A stretch of DNA of 32,318 nucleotides from the NCBI GenBank assembly GCA_022793315.1, contig JAAWCO010000110.1:1-32318 (forward strand), written 5' to 3'. This DNA is from Clostridiales bacterium. Lineage in GTDB: Bacteria > Bacillota > Clostridia > Oscillospirales > Acutalibacteraceae. Of this stretch, positions 1 to 8,224 are shown one piece after another. Made by a program: the position numbers and the translations under genes. Every line of letters begins with the position of its first letter. Position 1 is the stretch's first letter. The notes under the pieces are model-generated. The model did not search any database and was not told the DNA's origin. It saw only the letters and a list, made by a program, of their open reading frames with translations.

Positions 1-37
1 GAAGGCTGGCTGGATGTTGATGCAGAACTTATCAATA

Positions 38-73
38 AAGGGGACGGATGCTGTTAGCGTCCGTCCCCTTTTT
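38..73 (+). terminator. Rho-independent terminator of a gene ending upstream of the window
   Basis: AAGGGGACGGA (38-48) pairs with TCCGTCCCCTT (60-70), followed by a T-run. Confidence 0.8.
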
Positions 74-285
74 GCCATCTTTGTGGAATCTCCCGGCAGA
101 GCGCTAAAAGGACAGACAGAGGGGACCTGTTGTCTCCGACGGCTTTGCCGGTCCTTTGCTGACGGACGGATTTCCAACCGAAGAATAGGCCATGCCTTGG
201 GCGGATGGGTGATCAGTTCTGAACATGATTATAATCAAAAATACTCGAAATTTGACCGATAAAAATCAAAAGAGAAGATTTTCAG

Positions 286-314
286 TTGAGAATTGGATAA
301 AAAGTTGCTATAAT
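286..314 (+). promoter_or_regulatory. Sigma-A-type promoter for the HTH gene
   Basis: TTGAGA (286-291), 17-nt spacer, TATAAT (309-314), upstream of the ATG at 338. Confidence 0.7.
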
Positions 315-337
315 TGATGGAGAAAGCAGGTGAGGAC

Positions 338-553
338 ATGCCGTTTAATTACAAACCGCTGTGGAAGCAGCTGATTGATCTGGATATGACCAAAAAGGCG
401 TTTGCAGAAAAGGTGGGCATCTCCATCAGCACCCTGAATCGGATGGGCCGCAACGAATACATCTCCATGAAAATTATCGATGACATCTGTGTGATGCTTC
501 AGTGTACCCCCAACGATGTGATCGAGCACGTTGCACATGGGAGAGAGAAATAA
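338..553 (+). CDS. Small XRE/Cro-type helix-turn-helix transcriptional regulator
   Basis: MPFNYKPLWKQLIDLDMTKKAFAEKVGISISTLNRMGRNEYISMKIIDDICVMLQCTPNDVIEHV is typical of short Cro/C1 HTH proteins. RBS-like AGGTGAGG precedes the ATG at 338. Confidence 0.85.
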   Translation: MPFNYKPLWKQLIDLDMTKKAFAEKVGISISTLNRMGRNEYISMKIIDDICVMLQCTPNDVIEHVAHGREK

Positions 554-1113
554 CCGCTCCTGGTCTGGTTCTCCTGGTTTATCAGAGACATCGGATATTT
601 TGGGAGGCTGCTGCGGGGGAGGGAGCGGGGATGTCCTGTGGTTCCGATAAAAAGACCATTTTTCATCAGGCAGGCCGCCTGCTCTGCAGGAGCAGCGCCC
701 TGCCTGGGTGTCTTTGGGGGATATGCACAGGGCGTTCAGACGCGCCAGGACGCTGTCTGGGGACTCCACGGGGCATAGTCTCCCGCTCGCCGCGCTTTGG
801 CGTAGCATAAGCCTGAAGGAACGGCCGCCCCTCACGGCGCAGGGCAGAGGTCCGCTTTATATCATCCGTCTGCGGTATTTTGCCGTCAATGCTATAGTGA
901 TCTGAATCCCACATTTTTCGATATATCACCACAGTTGTGTTCTCTTCTATCCTATTGATGACATTATATGGTACTGGCCGCGCTGCTTTGTGTTTGGTAA
1001 GCCTTCTGGCTCCTTTTCTTCCATCCCCAAAAACCTCCTGTTCCTTTAGACCTGCAGTTGGCTGTCTGCATTTCCATTGGTCCAGCAGTTTTTTCAAGAG
1101 AATTATTTGTCAA

Positions 1114-1144
1114 GGGGACTTTCACCCAAAAGATGAAAGTCCCC
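1114..1144 (-). terminator. Terminator-like hairpin downstream of the Imm1-like gene
   Basis: Perfect 11-bp stem GGGGACTTTCA / TGAAAGTCCCC, 16 bp past the minus-strand stop at 1160. No good U-tract. Confidence 0.4.
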
Positions 1145-1159
1145 GATAAACTGGAATTG

Positions 1160-1654
1160 TTAACATTCATGTAACCAGTCGATTCCCGGATAAAAATCTC
1201 CTGTCCGAATAAAATATTCAACAGTCTTGACGCCCAGTTCAATATCTGTAATTGCGTGAATTTTAGGAATGGGAGATTGACCGCCACTTTCAAGGTCAGT
1301 CCATATACTTTTGTCCTCAAAAACCGCTTTGTTAATTTGGTCGGCAGTATCAGCAAAAGCGGGATTATAGGAATAATAATTATTTTGTCCAAAATCCCCG
1401 GAAAATCCAAGTGCTATCCATTCGCCGTCACAGTTTACTTCAAGCCAATTATCCTCTCCGTCCGGGTCTAAATACAAATAAATATTTATCCCACTCGAAA
1501 TTTCCTTTAAGACCTCTGCTATGATTTTTTCGGTAATTTCTGTTCCATTATATGTCTTATAAGGCGGGTCAAAGTATTCGATTTGCTGCACTTTGATTGC
1601 TTGAGGGTCAAACGGCGGAATATTATCTTGTTTTGAGATCATTTGAATCCCCAT
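1160..1654 (-). CDS. Imm1-like immunity protein (orphan)
   Basis: 164 aa with an Imm1-like C-terminal pattern PKIHAITDIELGVKTVEYFIRTGDFYPGIDWL. RBS AGGAG upstream. Sequence visibly more AT-rich than its surroundings. Confidence 0.6.
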   Translation of the reverse strand: MGIQMISKQDNIPPFDPQAIKVQQIEYFDPPYKTYNGTEITEKIIAEVLKEISSGINIYLYLDPDGEDNWLEVNCDGEWIALGFSGDFGQNNYYSYNPAFADTADQINKAVFEDKSIWTDLESGGQSPIPKIHAITDIELGVKTVEYFIRTGDFYPGIDWLHEC

Positions 1655-1967
1655 ACTTTTCTCCTCTCATACTTATCAGGTTCCGATTTGTCGAATGGAT
1701 TTGCCCAAAGTGTAGCACAAAGCGGACCAGCGTTCAACCTCTATTGTAGGGCTTCTACCTGCCTTGCAAGCCCTGTGAACAGCCCCGTGGCCGGGACTGA
1801 CTGTGGCTGTATTTATTGCCTGACAAAGTGAAAGCGGGCAGGAGCGGCCCCATCAGAGAGGCGAAAAACGGTAACACCAGACTTGCCCGGCAAAGAGAAT
1901 TGTCGTACCAGCAGCCTTGCCACGAAGCTGGATGTGCATCTGGAGGGCCTCCCTCGGAGAGCGCACG

Positions 1968-1982
1968 ACTGCCGTAGGCAGT
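1968..1982. repeat. Short hairpin in noncoding segment
   Basis: ACTGCC-GTA-GGCAGT. Confidence 0.5.
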
Positions 1983-2027
1983 ACCGGTGAGTAAATGCGC
2001 CCTTAGGCCGGGGCCTGAAAAGAGAAA

Positions 2028-2056
2028 GGGGGCTCCAGGTTACCCTGGACACCCCC
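2028..2056. repeat. Strong stem-loop in noncoding segment
   Basis: GGGGG-c-TCCAGG-TTAC-CCTGGA-ca-CCCCC. Confidence 0.65.
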
Positions 2057-2233
2057 GTTTCTATGTCCTTCTGCTGGCCTGTCACCGCCCTTTCGAGTTT
2101 GCGCTATTCACCCACAACTGAGTCGCAGTCATATGTATTTGGCGGCAGAAACCGCCCTCTGCATAGTAGCTGATTTCCTTCTTTTTACTCTCCCCGGAAA
2201 AACGGGGGCTCTTTGCGCTAAAGCAAGGCATTG

Positions 2234-2268
2234 AAAAACCGTCTGCCGGATACTGTCCGGCAGACGGT
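2234..2268 (-). terminator. Rho-independent terminator of thrS
   Basis: Perfect 13-bp stem ACCGTCTGCCGGA / TCCGGCAGACGGT; on the minus strand it runs directly into TTTTT. Confidence 0.8.
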
Positions 2269-2422
2269 CAGAAAACTATAGGCGGTTTGGCCCCTTTTCC
2301 GCGATTTCACTGACCGGCGGAGGGAATGGGGGAGAGACGGTCAACCTCCTGTGTGACCTTCCGCCGCCTTGCTGATGCCTCGCCCAAATGAGGTATCCTC
2401 CACAGCGTTTTGACAGCCATAT

Positions 2423-4366
2423 TTAACGGATGGCACGTGTCTCCGCCTCTTCCTTCGCCATGGCAAGGAAGTCGTCCAGCGGCATCACGCCCTTGTCTCC
2501 GCCGGAGCGGGAGCGAACCGATACCGTCCCTGCCTCGGCCTCCCGGTCACCAATCACCAGCATATACGGAATTTTTTCCATCTGTGCTTCGCGGATTTTG
2601 TATCCGATTTTCTCGTTGCGGAGGTCTGCCTCCGCGCGGAAGCCAGCGGTCCGCAGCTGTTCCACGGCTTCCATCGCCCTGTCGGCCAGCCGGTCGGCGA
2701 TGGGCAGTACCCGTACCTGCTCCGGGGCCAGCCACAGGGGCATGGCCCCGGCAAACTTCTCAATCAGGAGGGCCAGCGTCCGCTCATAGCAGCCGATGGA
2801 GGTGCGGTGAATGATATAGGGATTCTTCTTTTTGCCGTCGGCATCCACATATTCCATGCCGAATTTTTCCGCCAGCATCTGATCAATCTGAAGGGTAATC
2901 AGGGTATCCTCCTTGCCGAAGACATTTTTGATCTGGATATCCAATTTAGGCCCGTAGAAGGCAGCCTCTCCCACCCCCACTTTATAGGGGATCTCCAGAT
3001 GATCCAGAATTTTCTGCATCACGCTCTGGGCCTCGTCCCACTGCTCCGGCGTACCGATGTACTTTTCCCGGTCCTCGGGATCCCACTGAGAAAATCGGTA
3101 GGAGACATCCTCGTACAATCCCAGCGTTTTCAGCATATAAATGGCCAGCTCCAGACAACTGCGGAATTCCTGCTCCAGCTGGTCGGGGCGGCACATCAGA
3201 TGGCCCTCCGATATGGTAAACTGCCGCACTCGAATCAGCCCGTGCATCTCACCCGACGCTTCATTCCGGAAGAGCGTGGAGGTCTCGTTATACCGCAGAG
3301 GCAGGTCGCGGTAAGAGCGCTGCCGGTTCAGATACGCCTGATACTGGAAGGGACAGGTCATGGGCCGCAGGGCAAATACCTCGCTGTCCTTTTCCTCGTC
3401 GCCCAGTACAAACATGCCGTCCTGATAATGATCCCAGTGCCCCGACAGCTTATACAGATCGCTTTTCGCCATATAGGGCGTTTTGGTCAGAAGCCAGCCG
3501 CGCTTCTGTTCCTCATCCTCCACAAACCGCTGGAGAATCTGGATGACCCGCGCCCCGTTGGGCAGCAGAATCGGCAGTCCCTGTCCGATCAGATCACAGG
3601 TGGTGAAATACCCCAGCTGTCGGCCCAGCACATTATGATCCCGTTTCTTGGCTTCCTCCATGCGGACAAGATGCTCCTCCAGCTCTGCCGCCTTGGGGAA
3701 GGATATCCCGTATAGACGCTGCAGCTGCTTTTTGCTGCTGTCGCCGCGCCAATACGCGCCGGTGCAGCTGAGCAGTTTCACTGCTTTGACCCCACCGGTA
3801 CTCATCAGATGGGGGCCGGCACACAGGTCAGTAAAATCCCCCTGCCGATAAAAGGTAATTTTTTCTCCTTTTCCCGCATGCTCGTCGATCAGCTCCATTT
3901 TATAAAGCTGGCCATCCCGCTCCATCCATTCCTTTGCTTCAGCAGGATCCAGCTCCAGACGCTCCAACGGCAGATTTTCCTTGATGATTTTTTTCATCTC
4001 TGCCTCGATCTGTTCCAGATCCTCAGGCGTCAGCGGGCGGGGCAGATCAAAGTCGTAGTAAAAGCCGCTGTCCACCGCCGGGCCGATTGCCAGCACAGCG
4101 CCGGGGAAGAGGCGTCTGACCGCCTGCGCCATAATATGAGAGGTGGTATGCCAGTAGGCCTTCCGCCCCTCTTCCTCTTCAAAGGTCAGAATTTCCAGTG
4201 TACCGTCAGCGGTCAGGGGCGTGCGCAGATCGACGACGCGGCCGTCCAGGCGCGCCGCGCAGGCGGCCCGAAACAGTCCCATGGAGATGTCGCGGCATAC
4301 CTGTTCAATGGGGGTGTTTTCCGCCACCTCACGGATATCACCGCCTTTTAATGTCATGTGCAGCAT
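2423..4366 (-). CDS. thrS: Threonyl-tRNA synthetase
   Basis: 647 aa with TGS, the HTTSHIMAQAVRRLFPGA editing motif, class II motifs (MTCPFQYQAY, RNEASGEMHGLIRVRQFT, IHRTSIGCYERTLALLIEKFAGAMPLWLAPEQV) and an anticodon-binding domain. Confidence 0.97.
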   Translation of the reverse strand: MLHMTLKGGDIREVAENTPIEQVCRDISMGLFRAACAARLDGRVVDLRTPLTADGTLEILTFEEEEGRKAYWHTTSHIMAQAVRRLFPGAVLAIGPAVDSGFYYDFDLPRPLTPEDLEQIEAEMKKIIKENLPLERLELDPAEAKEWMERDGQLYKMELIDEHAGKGEKITFYRQGDFTDLCAGPHLMSTGGVKAVKLLSCTGAYWRGDSSKKQLQRLYGISFPKAAELEEHLVRMEEAKKRDHNVLGRQLGYFTTCDLIGQGLPILLPNGARVIQILQRFVEDEEQKRGWLLTKTPYMAKSDLYKLSGHWDHYQDGMFVLGDEEKDSEVFALRPMTCPFQYQAYLNRQRSYRDLPLRYNETSTLFRNEASGEMHGLIRVRQFTISEGHLMCRPDQLEQEFRSCLELAIYMLKTLGLYEDVSYRFSQWDPEDREKYIGTPEQWDEAQSVMQKILDHLEIPYKVGVGEAAFYGPKLDIQIKNVFGKEDTLITLQIDQMLAEKFGMEYVDADGKKKNPYIIHRTSIGCYERTLALLIEKFAGAMPLWLAPEQVRVLPIADRLADRAMEAVEQLRTAGFRAEADLRNEKIGYKIREAQMEKIPYMLVIGDREAEAGTVSVRSRSGGDKGVMPLDDFLAMAKEEAETRAIR

Positions 4367-4435
4367 GGATCATCATCCTTTCCTTCTGTTGTCATACCGT
4401 GGGGGCACGAGGGTCGCCGGGGCTCCAGTCAGCGA

Positions 4436-4745
4436 AAACAAAAAGCCCCGCCCCGGAAAGGGGCGGGGCCTCAGCCTCGCGGTTCCACCCTTGTTTAGAG
4501 AAATCGGCAGACTTCCCCACTCAAAGCGGCCAGTAACGCGGCCAGACGGTGCACCTTACTGGGCAATGCCCTTTTCGGCGCACACTCAGGGGTGGTAGCG
4601 TTTCCCGACCGATCTTGCGCCGCTTGCAGCAGCTGTCTTCTCTCCCGGACAAACATCTGTCCCGGACAGAACACGCGCGGCGCTCTCTGAAAGACCCTTT
4701 GGGAGGCTTCCCCTTCAGCGTGTTGCTCCTGATGGCCTCCGCCTC
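4436..4745 (-). promoter_or_regulatory. T-box leader upstream of thrS
   Basis: Minus strand carries the T-box consensus AAGGGTGGAACCGCG (4478-4492), then a terminator GCCCCGCCCC-TTTCC-GGGGCGGGGC-TTTTTG (4436-4469). Candidate Thr (ACC) specifier near 4591-4596. The 5' boundary is approximate. Confidence 0.9.
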
Positions 4746-4924
4746 AGCGGGGCCTCTTCATACTAACACCCGGCCTTCCGGTTGTCAAGAGGCATCCTTT
4801 GGAGCGCTTGGGACCGTGACCCCGAAAAAGCGCCGGCGCCTCAAACGATGTCTGACGGCAGACCGGCGGAGCTTTTCCTTTTCCCGCTGTTTTGAGGTCC
4901 CCTTTGAATAAGTGACCGAAGCGT

Positions 4925-5317
4925 TTATTCCCTGGTCCGGCGCGCCGCACTCACCGCCTGAGTAAACAGACGCTCTTTGGCGTCCTCATCCAGCTGACGG
5001 AACAGGAGAATCAGCGCTTGCTCATCCTCGTTCAGGCGGGCCAGCTCGATCCTTTCGGGCCCCATATCCCGCCTGGGATCCTCAAATCCCGGAATCGCCC
5101 GAATCACCGAACGGACAGGCGATTCATCCAGGCCCAGCAGATAATCGGTGCTGACCCCGAACATGCGGGCAATACGGGTCAATGTTTCAAAATCCGGATG
5201 AGTTTTCCCCGTTTCATAATAGGCATAGGTAGAGCGGTCGATGCTGAGGCTTTGCGCAACCTGCCTCTGCGTCAGATTGTGATATCCACGAAGCGCTCTC
5301 AGCCGGTGGCAAAACAT
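4925..5317 (-). CDS. XRE-family HTH transcriptional regulator
   Basis: MFCHRLRALRGYHNLTQRQVAQSLSIDRSTYAYYETGKTHPDFETLTRIARMFGVSTDYLLGL. Start chosen at the internal Met after AGTGAGGGG. Confidence 0.9.
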   Translation of the reverse strand: MFCHRLRALRGYHNLTQRQVAQSLSIDRSTYAYYETGKTHPDFETLTRIARMFGVSTDYLLGLDESPVRSVIRAIPGFEDPRRDMGPERIELARLNEDEQALILLFRQLDEDAKERLFTQAVSAARRTRE

Positions 5318-5591
5318 GGTGTATCCCCTCACTTTCTTTTGTTCAGTTTTGAGTATAGCACCGCCAACCGGCGGGAGGATGATTCTGTGTTTCATTGCCA
5401 CTCAAAGTGATATAAAACCACTGAACTATCAATTATTTTCTCTCGTCCGGTCATACTGGCTATAAACTCCCCCGGTTTTGGAAATATTATGCCCCGGACT
5501 GCTATTCCTGGCTAAAACGGTGAATTCCGTGAATTTTTTTCGCAGATCTCTGCAAAGAATAATTAAAGTATTTCTTAATTTTTTGCCTGCA

Positions 5592-5621
5592 TTGTCGAAA
5601 GGTGTTTCTTTGTGGTACAAT
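5592..5621 (+). promoter_or_regulatory. Candidate promoter abutting the palindromic element
   Basis: TTGTCG (5592-5597), 18-nt spacer, TACAAT (5616-5621). Confidence 0.45.
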
Positions 5622-5760
5622 GCAGGAAATCGGAGATTTCCTGCCGAAGAATTCCCTGTCGGGCGGAGCGCCCTCCTGCGGCAGAGCCGCAACGGAAATT
5701 CTTCTGGGGAGAGAGCAGATTTTTAAGGCGCCATGCAGGAAATCGGAGATCTCCGACCCC
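5622..5760. repeat. Palindrome-rich intergenic repeat element
   Basis: GCAGGAAATC-GGA-GATTTCCTGC (5622-5644); an outer stem GAAGAATTCC/GGAAATTCTTC enclosing GGGCG-GAG-CGCCC and GCGGC-AGA-GCCGC; a second copy of ATGCAGGAAATCGGAGAT near 5732; and the palindrome TCGGAGATCTCCGA. Confidence 0.7.
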
Positions 5761-6108
5761 GGGCCTTTCCCTTCCGATTACTTTACCCTTCTCGGCCCGG
5801 AGCCAGGAGCTTTCCCCGCGGAGCATCTTCCCCTCCGACTTTGGCGGGGATAGGACTGCCCGACAATGGGAATAACACCGTCGGCGCCTGATTCTACGCC
5901 CAAAAGCTGTCGGATCTCATGCCAGCCATGAGCATACCGGACCAAAGCAGGGATGTGCATTTAGGGATTTAAAACGTTTGTGTGTCTTTGAGCAGGTGTT
6001 GTCTGGATGGAAAACGGTATCTTCTGAATATCCCCTGTCTCTGAACAAAAAGCAGTTTTTCCGTCTTTTAAATACACGTTAGTATGTCCCGGCAGGGAGG
6101 AGGCATAC

Positions 6109-7026
6109 ATGATGACACAGGAAAATCGGTTGAAGATAACGGCGGTTCTCCATCGCTTCCAGCTCCCGCTTCACGGATTCCTTCCCTTTTCTGCGGTGGA
6201 AGGGCATTTACTGTCCTGCCGGGCAGCCCGCCGGCTTCCTCCCGGTGCCCAAACGGTGATTCCGGCGCTTTTCCCCTATCTTTTCCCGGAGGAGGAGCCG
6301 CCCCGACGGCGTAATCTTTCCCGCTATGCCTGTGTTCCCGACTATCATCAGGCGGCGGGCGAGGTGCTGGCTGCCGTTGCCCGGGAGCTGAAAGTCGCGT
6401 TCCCATCCTTCTTATTTGAGCCGTTTATTGATAATTCCCCTTTGCCTGAGGTCATGGCGGCCGCTATGGCGGGGCTGGGCTGTGTCGGAGACAACGGCCT
6501 GCTGATCCATCCGCTCTACGGCTCCTATGTTTTTATCGGAGCGCTGGTTACCGACCTGCCTTTGATAGATGAGGCAGAGGCGGTTGAATGGTCTATTCTC
6601 CGCTGTCCGGGCTGCGGGCAGTGTACGCGGGCCTGTCCCACTGGTCTGCCCGGCCGGAGGAAACGGCCGGGCGGGCACGAGCGTTGCCTCTCTGCCCTGA
6701 CACAGAAGAAGGGGACGCTGACCTTCGAGGAGGAGACGCTCATTCGCGGCGGCGGGCTCGTCTGGGGCTGTGACCGCTGTCAGGAGGTTTGTCCCCTGAA
6801 CCGCAGTGTCCGGCGTGATCCCCACTCCTGCTTCGGCGGACAGTATGACCCGTTGCTGACCTTTGACTCTTTGGAAAATTTGGAGGGACGGGCCTGCGGC
6901 TGGCGCGGCCGGCAGGTTTTGGAGAGAAATCTGCGGCTGCTTCCGTCGGAGTCTCCCCGGCCGGAGAGAGCCGCTGTGAAAGGTCCGCCGGGACCCGACA
7001 GGGGACGTTCAGAGGACCTATGCTGA
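6109..7026 (+). CDS. queG: QueG-like epoxyqueuosine reductase / double 4Fe-4S cluster protein
   Basis: DNSPLPEVMAAAMAGLGCVGDNGLLIHPLYGSYVFIGALVTD, two ferredoxin motifs CPGCGQCTRACPTG and CDRCQEVCPLN. Short relative to full-length QueG. Confidence 0.85.
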   Translation: MMTQENRLKITAVLHRFQLPLHGFLPFSAVEGHLLSCRAARRLPPGAQTVIPALFPYLFPEEEPPRRRNLSRYACVPDYHQAAGEVLAAVARELKVAFPSFLFEPFIDNSPLPEVMAAAMAGLGCVGDNGLLIHPLYGSYVFIGALVTDLPLIDEAEAVEWSILRCPGCGQCTRACPTGLPGRRKRPGGHERCLSALTQKKGTLTFEEETLIRGGGLVWGCDRCQEVCPLNRSVRRDPHSCFGGQYDPLLTFDSLENLEGRACGWRGRQVLERNLRLLPSESPRPERAAVKGPPGPDRGRSEDLC

Positions 7027-7051
7027 AGGCTTCTAAATCGAGGGAAGGATG

Positions 7052-7086
7052 GCGCCTGTCGGTTCAGCCTGCCAGACGGCGCTTTT
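7052..7086 (+). terminator. Terminator downstream of queG-like gene
   Basis: GCGCC(T)GTC / GACGGCGC hairpin followed by TTTT. Confidence 0.6.
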
Positions 7087-7177
7087 CATTCCCTTTTTTG
7101 ACAGATTTTGATGGATAACCAGTTAACGATACCTGTCTATTAAAAACAGGCGATCAAGTATTCAAGGAGGCTATCTT

Positions 7178-8224
7178 ATGACCCTGCTGGTACAGACCGA
7201 ACGAATTCTCGACAATTTTCGCGCGCTGCAGAAGCAGGCGGGCCGTGTTCCGCTGCTCCCCCTGCTGGAGGCCAACGCCTGCGGTCTGGGAGACGCCGCT
7301 GTCGCCCGGCTGCTGGCCGGGGAGGGGGTGCGCACGCTGGCGGTTTCCCGGCTGGAGGAGGCGGTCCGGGTGGCGGAAACGGTTCGTGGGGTGGATATTC
7401 TGCTGATGACCCCCTACGCCGGTGAGGAGGATATTCTCACCATCCTGAAAAACGACCTGATCGCCGCTGTGGGCTCCAACGACAGCGCCGTCCTGTTCAG
7501 CTCGCTTGCCCGGCAGAACCGGCTGCGGGCGCGGGTACAGCTCTGTTTTGATTTTGGTACCGGCCGGTTCGGCTATGAGCCGCAGGAGGCCGCCAAGGCG
7601 GCGCAGACCATCAAGCATCTGGAAAATGTGGAGCTCAGCGGCGTGTTCACGGTGCTGCCGTCAGCTGACTGCGGCAAAACCCGCCGCCAGCAGCAGGTGC
7701 GCGATTTCCGCCGGGTGCTGGCGGCCATTGAGCGGGAAGGACTTTCGACCGGCATCACCCATATGGCTGATGTGGGGCAGGCAGCTGAATGTGCCGAGAT
7801 GAAGCTGGGAGCGGTGAGGGCAGGCGCGGACCTGTTCGGACGCGGTCCCCAGCGCGACCGCCGGGGGCTCAAAAGGGTTGGACGCGCTGTATCGGAAATC
7901 TGTGATTTGAAGTGGCTGACGCCAGGCTGTACAGCGGGCGACGACGGCCGCCGCCGCATCCGCCGGGCCACGCGGGTGGCGGTGGTGCCTGCAGGACTGG
8001 CCGACGGCCTTTTTACCGATCTGCCGGAGGAAAAGGGCTTTTTCCTCTTTCGCCGCCGGCGCTGGTGCGAAATCGGCGGTAAAAAGGCCCCGGTCATCGG
8101 CCGGGTTGGGTTGACTGCCATGACGGTGGATGTGACCGATATCGAATGTGCACCCGGCGATATCGTCTCCTTTGACGCCGATCCGGTGGGGATTAACGCC
8201 TTTATCCGCCGGGACTATGTATGA
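7178..8224 (+). CDS. Alanine racemase-fold protein, apparently without catalytic residues
   Basis: Overall Alr-like layout, but PLP-lysine motif K-A-N-A-Y-G reads LEANACGLG, GYADGY reads GLADGL, and GRVxMD reads GRVGLT. RBS AAGGAGG. Confidence 0.85.
   Translation: MTLLVQTERILDNFRALQKQAGRVPLLPLLEANACGLGDAAVARLLAGEGVRTLAVSRLEEAVRVAETVRGVDILLMTPYAGEEDILTILKNDLIAAVGSNDSAVLFSSLARQNRLRARVQLCFDFGTGRFGYEPQEAAKAAQTIKHLENVELSGVFTVLPSADCGKTRRQQQVRDFRRVLAAIEREGLSTGITHMADVGQAAECAEMKLGAVRAGADLFGRGPQRDRRGLKRVGRAVSEICDLKWLTPGCTAGDDGRRRIRRATRVAVVPAGLADGLFTDLPEEKGFFLFRRRRWCEIGGKKAPVIGRVGLTAMTVDVTDIECAPGDIVSFDADPVGINAFIRRDYV

Noticed and set aside
1813-2085. 90-aa minus-strand ORF as a real protein
   Set aside because: Arg/Ser/Pro-rich, non-protein-like, and lies over several strong hairpins; treated as noncoding segment.
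1660-2110. Group II intron or rRNA fragment
   Set aside because: I could not find a GUGYG 5' end, domain V motif or intron-encoded protein, and no match to conserved rRNA stretches.
2807-4351. 302-aa and 180-aa plus-strand ORFs
   Set aside because: Antisense to thrS, without protein-like motifs.
5575-5875. Small overlapping ORFs on both strands (82-87 aa)
   Set aside because: They exist in nearly all frames of a palindromic repeat and have no coding signals.
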